From contig JASMHC010000006.1 of the NCBI GenBank assembly GCA_030750975.1, positions 1 to 64,000 on the forward strand: a stretch of DNA of 64,000 nt, given 5' to 3'. A program made the translations under genes and the position numbers. Origin of the DNA: Paracoccaceae bacterium (GTDB taxonomy: Bacteria > Pseudomonadota > Alphaproteobacteria > Rhodobacterales > Rhodobacteraceae). Shown in pieces: positions 1 through 8,258 of this stretch; position 1 is the stretch's first letter; each line of letters opens with the position of its first letter. The notes beneath the pieces are model-generated. The model had not been told where the DNA came from and did no database searches. It worked only from the letters and a program-made list of their open reading frames with translations.

Positions 1-1
1 A

Positions 2-893
2 GGCCCGGCCTGTACGCTGCTGGTGTTCATTGATGATGCGACCAGCTCATTGATGCATTTGCGCTTTGTCAAATCCGAGAGCACCTTGAGCTACTTTGGC
101 GCCCTTGAGGGGTATCTGATGGATCATGGCCGACCGGTTGCCTTCTACTCCGACAAGCACACGGTCTTTCGGGTCGCGCAACAAGGTGCGAAGTCGGGGT
201 ATGGAATAACCCAGTTTGGGCGTGCTCTGAACGCACTGAACATCGAAATTCTCTGTGCAAACAGCTCTCAAGCCAAGGGGCGTGTTGAGCGGCCCAATCG
301 CACTCTTCAAGATCGGTTGGAGAAGGAACTGAGGTTGGCGGGCATATCGGATTTGGACGCCGGATATGCGTTTCAGCCCAGTTTTATGGAGAGATTGAAC
401 ACAAAGTTCGCCAAAGCCCCGGCACGTTCGGACAATCTGAATCGCACACTTAATGTGGAGCCGGACAGGTTGCGTGACATCCTGTGCCTGCGCGATCAGC
501 GCTATGTCGGCAAGCAACTGGCGTTTTCCTATGATCGTCTGAGGATCATTCTGGAAGAGAACGAGATCACCCGTGGCCTGCCCGGGAAGTATGTCGATAG
601 CTATGAATTTGCAGATGGCCGCTTGGAGTTTCGCTGGAAAGGTATCTCGCTCCTTCTTCGTCTTCGACAAAGATCAGCGCGTAACACATGCCGCGATTAC
701 AGAGAACAAGCGCTTGGCCGAGGACTTGGCGTTCATAAAGGCCGAACAAGACAAGGCGCCACCAGGGAAGCGGCGCGCAGGCAAGCAGCGCACGCGATAC
801 ACGCCGACTGGACGAAGAAGCAACGGTGAAAACTCGAAACTCGCAAGACGTGAAAAACAAAACCGCACAGCCAGCCAGGGCTCCGATATGTGA
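2..893 (+). pseudogene. ISNCY-type (IS1202-like) transposase, 5'-truncated by window and frameshifted
   Basis: The reading frame is open from base 2 (no start codon in the window) and shows a DDE/rve integrase core: LLVFIDDATSSLMHLRFV, then FYSDKHTVFRV, then the GRVERPNRTLQDRL segment with the last acidic residue, typical of ISNCY-family transposases. Around 640-665 the homology leaves this frame and continues one frame over (FDKDQRVTHAAITENKRLAEDLAFIK, then a basic tail ending near 893), so a frameshift separates the catalytic core from the C-terminal domain. The element is therefore probably inactive, unless the shift is programmed or a sequencing error. The family is recognised from motif order only. 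Its 5' part lies outside the window. Confidence 0.8.
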
Positions 894-1048
894 GGTCTCC
901 ACCCTGCCAGGCTGTGCTACCGTATCACACATCACTGACACTTCTACTTTGCAGACCGGGTGACTTTTTGAGCTACCCCCCGAAATTCGGACACTGACGT
1001 AAGCTACGATTTGTTGTCTGCTGGTCTTCGACGAAAAGGAGATCAGAG

Positions 1049-1129
1049 ATGTCGAAACGGAAGCAGCATTCGCCCGAGTTCAAGGCGACAGGTGCTCAAA
1101 GCCGCTGAAGATGTGCAGAAGCAGATTGC
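1049..1129 (+). pseudogene. IS3-family orfA remnant
   Basis: A Shine-Dalgarno AAGGAGA precedes an ATG opening with MSKRKQHSPEFKA, the usual N terminus of IS3-family OrfA. It departs from the family after about 14 residues and stops by 1108. A neighbouring frame (LKAAEDVQKQIAKWI, 1095-1135) may be another orfA/orfB scrap after an internal deletion. Just upstream, GAGCTACCCCCCGAAATTC (970-988) looks like an IS3-type terminal end. This is a dead stub of about 150 bp between the ISNCY remnant and the toxin-antitoxin genes. Confidence 0.55.
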
Positions 1130-1219
1130 GAAGTGGATTTGCTGACGGGCTTGCAACAAACACCGATGATGCGATATTACATCAATATCGCATCACTACA
1201 CACCGTGAGGAAATTTGAA

Positions 1220-1477
1220 ATGGCCGGAACACGCGCAAGTCTTTCGCTCTCGACACCGAATGAAGAATGGATCCAATCCCAGATCGCCAGCGGCGAATTC
1301 TCCAGCCGGAGTGAGGTCGTGAACGATCTGATCCGCCGAACCCGTGAGATTGAAACAATCCGCGCAAGGCTGATTGCCTCAGAGCAAGCAGTTCTTGATC
1401 GCGGTTGGGTGGAAGAAACGCCGGAACAAATGCTGAGTGGCTTCAAGGCGAAGGCTCAGCGCGATGACAAGCTATAG
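1220..1477 (+). CDS. parD: ParD-family antitoxin (ribbon-helix-helix)
   Basis: An 85-residue protein from the ATG at 1220, preceded by GTGAGG. An in-frame start further upstream would add an atypical leader, so the internal ATG is preferred. The N terminus RASLSLSTPNEEWIQSQIASG with FSSRSEVVNDLIRRTRE is the ParD ribbon-helix-helix DNA-binding region. The C-terminal half (EQAVLDRGWVEETPEQML) is the toxin-wrapping tail. In intact modules ParD neutralises ParE gyrase poison and represses the operon. Its stop overlaps the start of the parE remnant, the normal translationally coupled arrangement. With a dead toxin the antitoxin is probably vestigial, though it could neutralise related ParE toxins in trans. 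Confidence 0.85.
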   Translation: MAGTRASLSLSTPNEEWIQSQIASGEFSSRSEVVNDLIRRTREIETIRARLIASEQAVLDRGWVEETPEQMLSGFKAKAQRDDKL

Positions 1478-1753
1478 GCTTTCCCCGAACGCCAAGGACG
1501 ATCTCGAACGAATTTGGTTTACGGGCTTGTGCAGTGGGGTAAGTAAGCAGCTGGCCGGCATATGATGAGTCTGTTAGTGGTGCTGGACAAAAATGCTGAC
1601 ACCCCATTCCATCACCAATCAGTTGAGCACATCAGACTGGGTTATCGACGCTGCGTGTTCAAGAGAGATGCGATCTACTATCGCATAGGAGAAGACGCGG
1701 TCGAGATCATGGCCATCCTCGTGCGACAGGATCAGGCGAATAGGGCGTTGTAA
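1464..1753 (+). pseudogene. parE: ParE-type toxin, inactivated by frameshift and stop
   Basis: The ATG at 1464 overlaps the parD 3' end and encodes MTSYRLSPNAKDDLERIWF, a typical ParE start. One base appears lost near 1516-1520, after which the ParE sequence continues in another frame (YGLVQWGK) and meets an in-frame TAA at 1544-1546. Beyond it the conserved C-terminal half is readable to 1753: VEHIRLGYRRCVFKRD, then AIYYRIGEDAVEIMAILVRQD. A stretch of the middle is also shorter than usual. Two independent lesions make this a pseudogene rather than a sequencing error at one site. Confidence 0.8.
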
Positions 1754-1878
1754 AGCCGTTGGAAATCGGACACTTTGCCATCAAATGTAGGCCAGTATCC
1801 GATTTGGACTGGCAACAAAAACATGCAAGTATGCGCCTTTAGTTTACCACTAGCATCTGGAATTAGAGGAAACACAAA
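1754..1878. other. Leader region upstream of the first lacI gene
   Basis: A 125-bp gap. It must hold the promoter of the lacI gene starting at 1879. The Shine-Dalgarno AGAGGA (1865-1870) is clear. I do not see a strong operator palindrome like the ones at 5187 and 18837. Confidence 0.4.
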
Positions 1879-2877
1879 GTGAGCCCAACACTAAAGGATG
1901 TAGCCGACCTCGCGGGGGTCTCACGTTCTGCCGTTTCCAGGACATTCACAAAAGGCGCGTCGGTCTCTCCCAAAATGCGCCTTAAGGTTGAGAAAGCCGC
2001 TGAACAACTTGGGTATAGCCCAAATGCTTTAGCATCTTCGCTGACAACGGGGCGAACCAAGCTGATTGGTCTTGTCTCAAACAACTTCCATAACCCTATT
2101 TTCCTAGAGGTCTTTGATCTCTTCACTCGCGCGTTGCACGAAAGGGACTTGCGACCGCTGATCGTCAATTTGTCGGACGAAACTGATCCGTCAAATTCTG
2201 TCCGAATGCTGAGACAATACTCTGTTGATGCCGTAGTTGTGGCGTCTTCGACGTTACCACCGAGTTTCGCGAAAGCCTTTCATGATGCGGGCGTGCCAGT
2301 TGTTCACACTTTTGGCCGTTTCGCGACATCTCCTGATGTGCATGTCGTTGGGATTGATAACGTCGAATGTGGTCGCATGGCCGCCAGAGAACTTGTCGCA
2401 CGCGGCTACAGCAATGTCGGCTATTTGGGCGGTCCAACCGACGCAACCTCGGCACAGGATCGTTTGCGCGGCTTCCAAGAAGAAATGGCACGACATCCGA
2501 CGGTTTTTACCAGTCATTCTTTCGCAGGTGCCTATTCGTTTGAAGCAGGACGTGTAGAAATGCTCCGACTGTTGGCCAGTGATCCGGCTGAAGCGTATTT
2601 CTGCGGTGATGACGTTTTGTCGATCGGCGCTTTATCGGCAATTCAAGACCACAATATGGAACCTGGTCAGGATATTGGCATTATTGGACTGAACGACATG
2701 GAGATGTCCCGATGGGAGAATATCAACCTCACCACGATACATCAGCCGATCAAGCAGATCATTCAGTCATCGGTAAACTTGCTTGAAGAAATGTTGGACG
2801 ACCCTGATCGCTATCCAGAGGCACGGATTTTCCCCTGCCATGTGATTGAGCGGGGCACGTTGCGGCCCCGCCCTTAG
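1879..2877 (+). CDS. LacI-family transcriptional regulator of the first cyclitol unit
   Basis: A 332-residue LacI/GalR protein starting at GTG, with AGAGGA at a good distance. The N-terminal helix-turn-helix reads TLKDVADLAGVSRSAVSRTF (residues 4-23), followed by the hinge-helix segment (SPNALASSLTTGRT, about 47-60) and a periplasmic-binding-protein-like ligand domain (LIGLVSNNFHNPIF onward; GYSNVGYLGG; IGIIGLNDMEMSRWENINLTTI near the end). It stands head-on to the oxidoreductase at 2879-4012, with only 1 bp between stops. The divergent promoter at 5187-5202 carries a classic LacI palindrome, so this protein and/or the second LacI regulator (18915-19946) is the likely repressor. The inducer is probably an inositol isomer or pathway intermediate (inferred). 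Confidence 0.9.
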   Translation: MSPTLKDVADLAGVSRSAVSRTFTKGASVSPKMRLKVEKAAEQLGYSPNALASSLTTGRTKLIGLVSNNFHNPIFLEVFDLFTRALHERDLRPLIVNLSDETDPSNSVRMLRQYSVDAVVVASSTLPPSFAKAFHDAGVPVVHTFGRFATSPDVHVVGIDNVECGRMAARELVARGYSNVGYLGGPTDATSAQDRLRGFQEEMARHPTVFTSHSFAGAYSFEAGRVEMLRLLASDPAEAYFCGDDVLSIGALSAIQDHNMEPGQDIGIIGLNDMEMSRWENINLTTIHQPIKQIIQSSVNLLEEMLDDPDRYPEARIFPCHVIERGTLRPRP

Positions 2878-2878
2878 A

Positions 2879-4012
2879 TCAGCGGAACATCGGTGGCCGC
2901 GCGTCTTTCCATGCGCCTTGGTCTTTCGCCGATGCAACAGCCGTGTGAACAGCTGCCATCGACCTAACGCCGTCTGATGCGTCGGGAAGGCCATCACGAG
3001 TTTCTCCGCGAATGGCATCGGCGAGATCGCAATAGATATTGGCTACGGCCAACGGGAACCCTTCAGGATGTGCAATCGCCACTCGAGACAGGCGCTGTGC
3101 ATCTTCATGAAGGCCGCTCTCGCCCTTTTCGATAACCTGAGTGCGTCCGCCAACAGGTGTATAAACAAGTTGGTTCGGTTGCTCGGAAGCCCAACGTAGA
3201 CCGCCCGTTTCTCCAAACACTTGAATATCAAACCCATGCTGTCGACCGATCGCCACTGACGATGTCCAGAGCCGCCCAACCGTGCCACCTTCCATTCGGA
3301 AGTTGACCATTGCGTCATCCTCTAGTTCACGACTTGGTATGGTTGAGGCAAAATCGGCTGACAGGCTTTGAACCTCGTCGTCACAAATGAAACCGGCCAT
3401 ATGCAAAGCGTGGATTCCGCAATCTGCGAACTGGCCCGACACACCGGCCATTGCAGGATCATAGCGCCAGCGGACGCGAGGGTTATCGGCATCTGTTGCA
3501 TCCCCATGATGCCCATGGCTGAAATTTGTGACAACCAAACGCACTTTGCCGATCTCGCCAGCGCGCACCATAGCGCGCGCCTGACGAACCATTGGATAGG
3601 CCGAATAGCAGTAGTTTACAGCACATATCTTGCCCGAAGCTTCGGCAACTCGAACGATTTCTTCACCCTCTTCGACGGTCATGGTCATGGGCTTTTCACA
3701 TAGGACGTTGAAACCTGCCTCCAAAAACGCCTTGGTGATTTCAAAATGTGTGGCGTTTGGTGTGGCAACGGTGATCAGATCAACGCGGTCGTCCCGATCT
3801 TTTTCGCCAGCTAACATTTCCGTCCAATCGCCATAGGCACGGGCCGCAGAAATCCCCAACCTCCGAGCATATTCTTTGCCAACTTCTGGGCGATGATCCA
3901 ACGCACCTGCGGTGAATTCAAAATGGCCATCTGCAAGTGCCCCCAACCGGTGGGCCGGTCCAATCTGGCTTCCTTCACCCCCGCCAATCATACCCCACTT
4001 CAATTTTGTCAT
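2879..4012 (-). CDS. Gfo/Idh/MocA-family oxidoreductase
   Basis: 377 residues. The N-terminal Rossmann fold carries GMIGGGEGSQIG (about 7-18), and the family EKP motif is in LCEKPMTMT (about 104-112). The C-terminal half has the substrate-domain signature DCGIHALHMAGF with its conserved Asp and His near residues 200-205. Members oxidise cyclitols or sugars with NAD(P). This one is downstream of a second family member (4048-5163) and divergent from iolC-iolB-aldolase, so it probably oxidises or epimerises an inositol isomer. It differs from the canonical IolG encoded at 17766-18791. The substrate cannot be read from sequence. Confidence 0.85.
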   Translation of the reverse strand: MTKLKWGMIGGGEGSQIGPAHRLGALADGHFEFTAGALDHRPEVGKEYARRLGISAARAYGDWTEMLAGEKDRDDRVDLITVATPNATHFEITKAFLEAGFNVLCEKPMTMTVEEGEEIVRVAEASGKICAVNYCYSAYPMVRQARAMVRAGEIGKVRLVVTNFSHGHHGDATDADNPRVRWRYDPAMAGVSGQFADCGIHALHMAGFICDDEVQSLSADFASTIPSRELEDDAMVNFRMEGGTVGRLWTSSVAIGRQHGFDIQVFGETGGLRWASEQPNQLVYTPVGGRTQVIEKGESGLHEDAQRLSRVAIAHPEGFPLAVANIYCDLADAIRGETRDGLPDASDGVRSMAAVHTAVASAKDQGAWKDARPPMFR

Positions 4013-4047
4013 GACTGCTTCTCCCTAAAAACGGCCAATGTGTTGTC

Positions 4048-5163
4048 TCAATAGTCCGAGACGCTCACCCATTCTTTTTTGTTCGATGATTCTATTGCTG
4101 CAGCAACAATTCTGTTTACTTCGTATCCGTCTTTAAACGTTGGCCAGACTGGTTCTTTCGTTTCGATCGCAGACAGGAAATCTCGGGCTTCTATGATGAT
4201 TTGATCCTGATACCCAGTCCCATGACCGGGCCCCTGACAAAACGGTAGGTAATTGGGGTGCTCTGGACCCGTCAGAATCTTTTTAAACCCACGCTCTGCG
4301 TCGGGCCCTTCCATACGGTAAAGCCAAATCGCATTCTGGTCTTCCTGATCAAACCGGATTGCCCCTTTGGTTCCATTGATCTCATAGGCGTAGCCCATTT
4401 TGCGACCTGTTGCGACGCGGCTGAAGAACATATGCCCCATAGCGCCGTTTTCAAAGCGACACATAATTTGCCCTTGATCGTCGTTCGTGACTTGCCCCTG
4501 ACCGTCGGTACAGGGGCGTGACGCGTGCACAGTTTCGACTTCTGCTACGAGCGAAGAAACAGGGCCCATCAACGCCAAAGCCGCGTTGATCATGTGAGGT
4601 GCAAGATCACCCATCGTTCCATTTGCCATTCCGTGGGAACGCCATGTAGCGGGTAGATTGGGATCTGCAAAAAAATCTTCGGTATGCTCCCCGCGAAACC
4701 ACGTCACGTCGCCGATTTCACCGCCATTTATTAACTCGCACGCAAACTGGCTTGCAGGTGTGCGGATGTAATTGTACCCGACCATGTTTGCCACACCGCT
4801 CGCATCTGCGGCCTTGACCATCGCAAGGCTATCCTCGGCTGATTCTCCCATTGGCTTTTCGCACATCACAGGTTTGCCTAGAGCGAAAGCTGCTTCGGCA
4901 ATCTCACGATGCGTATTTTGAGGACTTGCGATGACGATAGCCTCAACCAAAGGATCGTTAACAAGCACACGCCAGTCTGATGTTGCCCGATGAAAGCCAT
5001 AAGCCTTCCTGTAGCTTTCGGCAGAGTGATCCGATGATGCGCAGATCATTTCCAGCCGAGGTCTTAGCGCTGTGTTAAACACGGCACCCACTGCTGACAT
5101 TGCAACCGAGTGGGCCTTTCCCATGTAGCCACCACCGACAATTCCTATCCCAATTTCAGTCAT
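4048..5163 (-). CDS. Gfo/Idh/MocA-family oxidoreductase
   Basis: 371 residues from the ATG at 5163. A longer frame to 5202 would run through the operator palindrome and is rejected. GIGIVGGGYMGKAHS is the NAD(P)-binding loop. CEKPMGESAEDS holds the EKP motif, and GDLAPHMINAAL is the substrate-domain motif. It is co-oriented with the neighbouring oxidoreductase (35 bp apart), giving a two-gene unit transcribed away from iolC. Paired family members in inositol loci often interconvert scyllo-, chiro- and myo-inositol through an inosose, which is the suggested job here. The divergent promoter region holds a perfect 16-bp LacI-type palindrome at 5187-5202. Confidence 0.87.
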   Translation of the reverse strand: MTEIGIGIVGGGYMGKAHSVAMSAVGAVFNTALRPRLEMICASSDHSAESYRKAYGFHRATSDWRVLVNDPLVEAIVIASPQNTHREIAEAAFALGKPVMCEKPMGESAEDSLAMVKAADASGVANMVGYNYIRTPASQFACELINGGEIGDVTWFRGEHTEDFFADPNLPATWRSHGMANGTMGDLAPHMINAALALMGPVSSLVAEVETVHASRPCTDGQGQVTNDDQGQIMCRFENGAMGHMFFSRVATGRKMGYAYEINGTKGAIRFDQEDQNAIWLYRMEGPDAERGFKKILTGPEHPNYLPFCQGPGHGTGYQDQIIIEARDFLSAIETKEPVWPTFKDGYEVNRIVAAAIESSNKKEWVSVSDY

Positions 5164-5186
5164 TACCCTGTGTCCGCATATTATTA

Positions 5187-5202
5187 TTGCAACCGGTTGC
5201 AA
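5187..5202. promoter_or_regulatory. LacI-family operator, perfect palindrome
   Basis: TTGCAACCGGTTGCAA is a perfect 16-bp palindrome with the central CCGG of LacI/GalR operators. It lies between the divergent oxidoreductase (start 5163) and iolC (start 5275), so one bound repressor could control both directions. The same core TGCAACCGGTTGCA recurs at 18837-18850, before the second lacI. Confidence 0.88.
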
Positions 5203-5274
5203 AATTAGTATCCTAGGATTCGATACTGCGCAAGTTTGGCGCTATTCTCAAGTCATGAAAAATGGAATTCAATA

Positions 5275-6261
5275 ATGTCTACAAGTGCACTGATTGAAGG
5301 GATCAAGGGCAATCGCTTCGCTGTTTTCGGTCGGGCTGGCATGGACATGTTTGCCACGCCAATCGGTGTAAAAAGTGAAAATGCTGACACTTTCCACGCC
5401 GATCTAGGTGGGTCGTCCGCAAATATCTGCGCAGGTATTTGCAAGCTTGGCGGGCACTCTGCGTTGATCACTTCAGTCTCAGATGACGCCATTGGTCGTT
5501 TCTGTGTAAACCGGTTGCAACATTATGGCGTTGATACAACTTATGTCCGACCAGTTTCTGGTGAATGTCGGACATCCTTAGCCGTCTACGAAAGCTGTAT
5601 CGAAGACTTTCAGAACGTAATTTACCGCAACAACGCTGCTGATTTTCAAGTAACGGCCGAAGAAATGGACGCCGTCGAATTTACTGATTTTTCAGCCATC
5701 ATTTCCGCTGGAACTGTTTTTGCTGCCGAACCGTCACGTAGCGCAACCTTTCGAGCGTTCGAGAATGCACGACAAGCTGGGTTGCCGATTGTTTTCGATG
5801 TGGACTACCGCCCCTATAGCTGGCCTTCCGCAGAGGTCGCAGCCGATGTGCTGTCTCGCGCGGGCGAGGAAAGTGACTTGATTGTAGCCAATGACGAAGA
5901 ATTCGGCTTTATGGCCGGTGGCATTGAAAAAGGGCTGGACAAAGCGCGCGAACTCGCTGCCAAGGGCAAAATGGTCATCTACAAAATGGGCCATGAAGGG
6001 GCGATCACTTTTGCCGATGGCCAGGAATTCCGAACCGGAATTTACCCAGTTACCGCTGTCAAACCGAACGGGGCAGGTGACAGTTTCATGGCAGGACTGC
6101 TGGCATCAATCGCTAACGGATACTCGCTGAAAGAGTCGGTTCTTCGTGGATCAGCTTGCGCGTCAATCGTAGTCAGCCAACCCGGTTGCGCGCCTGCAAT
6201 GCCGACAACTGAACAACTCGACACATTCTTGGCCGAACATCCCGGCCCGACCGCAGTCTGA
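5275..6261 (+). CDS. iolC: 5-dehydro-2-deoxygluconokinase (PfkB family)
   Basis: 328 residues from the ATG at 5275 (MSTSALIEG). The upstream in-frame extension to 5236 lacks the family pattern. PfkB/ribokinase features: GRAGMDMFATPIG near the N terminus, LGGSSANICAGICKLGG, and the C-terminal VKPNGAGDSFMAGLL containing the catalytic GAGD. IolC phosphorylates 5-dehydro-2-deoxy-D-gluconate with ATP in the lower inositol pathway. It is followed by an iolB-like gene (10 bp gap) and an aldolase, so kinase, isomerase and aldolase form a complete lower-pathway cassette. A near-copy of the LacI operator (CCGGTTGCAA, 5511-5520) lies inside the gene. Other PfkB sugar kinases are possible, but the context favours IolC. 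Confidence 0.87.
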   Translation: MSTSALIEGIKGNRFAVFGRAGMDMFATPIGVKSENADTFHADLGGSSANICAGICKLGGHSALITSVSDDAIGRFCVNRLQHYGVDTTYVRPVSGECRTSLAVYESCIEDFQNVIYRNNAADFQVTAEEMDAVEFTDFSAIISAGTVFAAEPSRSATFRAFENARQAGLPIVFDVDYRPYSWPSAEVAADVLSRAGEESDLIVANDEEFGFMAGGIEKGLDKARELAAKGKMVIYKMGHEGAITFADGQEFRTGIYPVTAVKPNGAGDSFMAGLLASIANGYSLKESVLRGSACASIVVSQPGCAPAMPTTEQLDTFLAEHPGPTAV

Positions 6262-6271
6262 GGGCGAACCC

Positions 6272-7108
6272 ATGCATATCGCCCCGTATGACAATCGGAA
6301 TGAGCCCATCGTCGACGCTGACAACCCGACGGTTCCCCTGAACTATTTCAACATCGTCAAACTGAAAAGGGGTGAGGCTTTCGAGTACCAGATGCCTGGC
6401 TATGAGACCTGCATCGTGCCTGCAACCGGCAGTGTTGATATTGAGGTTGAGGGGCTCAAGTTTACCGCGCTTGGCAATCGCGGTGAAGATGTTTGGGACG
6501 GCGAACCTGAGGGTGCCTATATCCCAGTCGGGGCCAAGGTGACGATTGTCTGCATGTCAGAGGAAACCGAAACATTCATAGCCGGAGCGCGATACGATAA
6601 GGTTCTCGACCCATTTGACGTAAGAGAACACGATCTGGTTCAATACGGCAGTGACGACACCAAGACCCACCGCAAGATCAAACACATCCTTGGCCAGAAG
6701 CAACACGACAAAGTCGGTCGCCTGTTGGTCAGCGAATTGTTCACAGTTGGTCAGGGCGGTTGGTCTGGCTTTCCATCGCATAAGCACGACACAAACCGCC
6801 TGCCTGACGAGACCCGTCACGATGAAACCTACAACTTTCGGTTCAAGCCTAATTGGGGGTCGGGTTTGCAGATGCTTCAGCGTGAAGACGGCAAGCCAGG
6901 TGATGCCTACCACATCGTGGACGGATCGACGATTTGCATCGACAACGGCTATCACCCCTGCGCCGTGCTGCCGGGATATGAGATGTACTATTTCACCATC
7001 CTTGGCGGCCTGACGCAAAGATCTCTTGTTCAATATTTTCAACCAACCCATGCCTACCAGATCGAAACGATCCCCGGCATCAAAGACATGATCGCGAAAT
7101 TCAAATGA
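6272..7108 (+). CDS. IolB-like 5-deoxy-glucuronate isomerase, divergent paralogue
   Basis: 278 residues, a double-cupin of the KduI/IolB family. The metal-site region reads GFPSHKHDTNRLPDETRHDE, then IDNGYHPCAVLPGYEMYYF, matching the IolB layout (two His and a Glu, later a His), but the flanks differ clearly from the canonical IolB at 9818-10624. IolB converts 5-deoxy-glucuronate to 5-dehydro-2-deoxy-gluconate. This copy sits between iolC and the aldolase, with a 4-bp ATGA overlap into the aldolase. It may act on a stereoisomeric or substituted uronate derived from another cyclitol (inferred). Confidence 0.8.
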   Translation: MHIAPYDNRNEPIVDADNPTVPLNYFNIVKLKRGEAFEYQMPGYETCIVPATGSVDIEVEGLKFTALGNRGEDVWDGEPEGAYIPVGAKVTIVCMSEETETFIAGARYDKVLDPFDVREHDLVQYGSDDTKTHRKIKHILGQKQHDKVGRLLVSELFTVGQGGWSGFPSHKHDTNRLPDETRHDETYNFRFKPNWGSGLQMLQREDGKPGDAYHIVDGSTICIDNGYHPCAVLPGYEMYYFTILGGLTQRSLVQYFQPTHAYQIETIPGIKDMIAKFK

Positions 7109-7944
7109 CACTTGCAACCCTGTCAGACGTTCTTCAACCCGCCTTGAAACATGGCTACGCTGTCGGAGGACTCGTTACCCTTGGCTGGGAAGATATGCGG
7201 GCCTATGTGGCGGCTGCTGAAGCCGAGAATGCTCCGGTTATCCTACAAGCCGGACCTTCCTGCCGAGAGCACACACCCCTTCCGGTGCTTGGAAAAATGT
7301 TCCGCCACCTGGCTGAGAACGCGTCAGTGCCCGTTGTTGCCCACCTCGATCACGGATACACATTTGAAGACTGTAAGATCGCTTTGGAGAGTGGTTTTAC
7401 ATCCCTAATGTTTGATGGATCGCGCAAACCTTTGCAGCAAAACATCGACGAGACGGCAGAGATTGCTGAAATGGCCCATGCAGCGGGCATTTCCTGCGAG
7501 GGTGAAATTGGCTTTGTCGGCTATTCGGGCGGGGAAGGGTCAAACGGAACCGACCCTGATGAGGCCGCCAAGTTTGCAAAAGAAAGCGGTGTGGACGCGA
7601 TGGCAATCTCGGTTGGCAACGTGCATCTTCAGGAAAATAAAGAAGGTGGTTTGGATGAGGCTCGCATTAGTGCCATAGATGCACTGACCGAAATTCCATT
7701 GGTGATCCATGGCGGATCCGGTGTTCCCGTAGAGCAGCGCAAGAAATTGGCGCGAGAAAGTTCGATCTGCAAATTCAATATAGGAACCGAGCTCAGAATG
7801 GCCTTCGGTGCGGCTATGCGAGAAGCTGTTAACAAAGACCCAAACAGGTTTGACCGCGTAACGATCCTGAAGGAAACACTTGATCCGGTTGAAGCAGCAG
7901 CAAGGACAGTCATCCGCGCTTTCGGGGCGCCACCCCAATCTTGA
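7105..7944 (+). CDS. iolJ: Class II fructose-bisphosphate-type aldolase, probable 6-phospho-5-dehydro-2-deoxygluconate aldolase
   Basis: 279 residues. HLDHG (His80, Asp82, His83) is the class II aldolase catalytic Asp plus zinc ligands. GEIGFVGYSGGEGS follows, as do further metal and phosphate elements GNVHL and IHGGSGVP. In inositol catabolism IolJ splits 2-deoxy-5-keto-gluconate 6-phosphate into dihydroxyacetone phosphate and malonate semialdehyde. It is translationally coupled to the iolB-like gene by a 4-bp overlap, which supports this role over glycolytic or tagatose-bisphosphate aldolase. No iolA (malonate-semialdehyde dehydrogenase) is present in the window. Confidence 0.82.
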   Translation: MTLATLSDVLQPALKHGYAVGGLVTLGWEDMRAYVAAAEAENAPVILQAGPSCREHTPLPVLGKMFRHLAENASVPVVAHLDHGYTFEDCKIALESGFTSLMFDGSRKPLQQNIDETAEIAEMAHAAGISCEGEIGFVGYSGGEGSNGTDPDEAAKFAKESGVDAMAISVGNVHLQENKEGGLDEARISAIDALTEIPLVIHGGSGVPVEQRKKLARESSICKFNIGTELRMAFGAAMREAVNKDPNRFDRVTILKETLDPVEAAARTVIRAFGAPPQS

Positions 7945-7973
7945 TTTCGCATCGCTTCCGCGATCCGAGCAAA

Positions 7974-8219
7974 GCGGGGGCGCTGCCCCCGTCGCCTATC
8001 AGGCGACTCCCCCGAGGTATTTGAAACCAGAGAAACAAAGGGGCTGTCCACCCCTTGCCCGCGATGGGCAAGAGGCTTCTTCGGTTACGGTCATCGGCTC
8101 CTCAGCCTGTTCCGCCCCTTTCTTATGGACCAAAAGGGTTAATTCAATCTTACAATTCTCTGGTTTTTAAATACCTTGGGGGGAGCATCATTAATGATGC
8201 GGGGGGCAAAGCCCCCCAA
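7974..8219. repeat. Inverted pair of GC-hairpin intergenic repeats (probable bidirectional terminator)
   Basis: Two copies of one motif face each other between convergent genes. The left copy has a GGGGG-CGCTG-CCCCC hairpin (7976-7990), a GTCGCC/GGCGAC hairpin (7991-8007), then a CCCCCGAGGTATTTGAAACC-type tail (8008-8034). The right copy is its reverse complement with small changes (8156-8184), followed by GCATCA/TGATGC (8185-8200) and GGGGGG-CAAAG-CCCCCC (8201-8217). About 120 bp separate the copies. This resembles the abundant intergenic repeats of Rhodobacteraceae and probably ends transcription from both sides. Confidence 0.8.
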
Positions 8220-8258
8220 CTGGTCGGATTGCCGAAGGCAATTCGATATTGCGAGCCC

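Noticed and set aside
5236-5274. Longer iolC start at 5236
   Set aside because: The extra 13 residues are not family-like, and the ATG at 5275 gives the normal PfkB N terminus.
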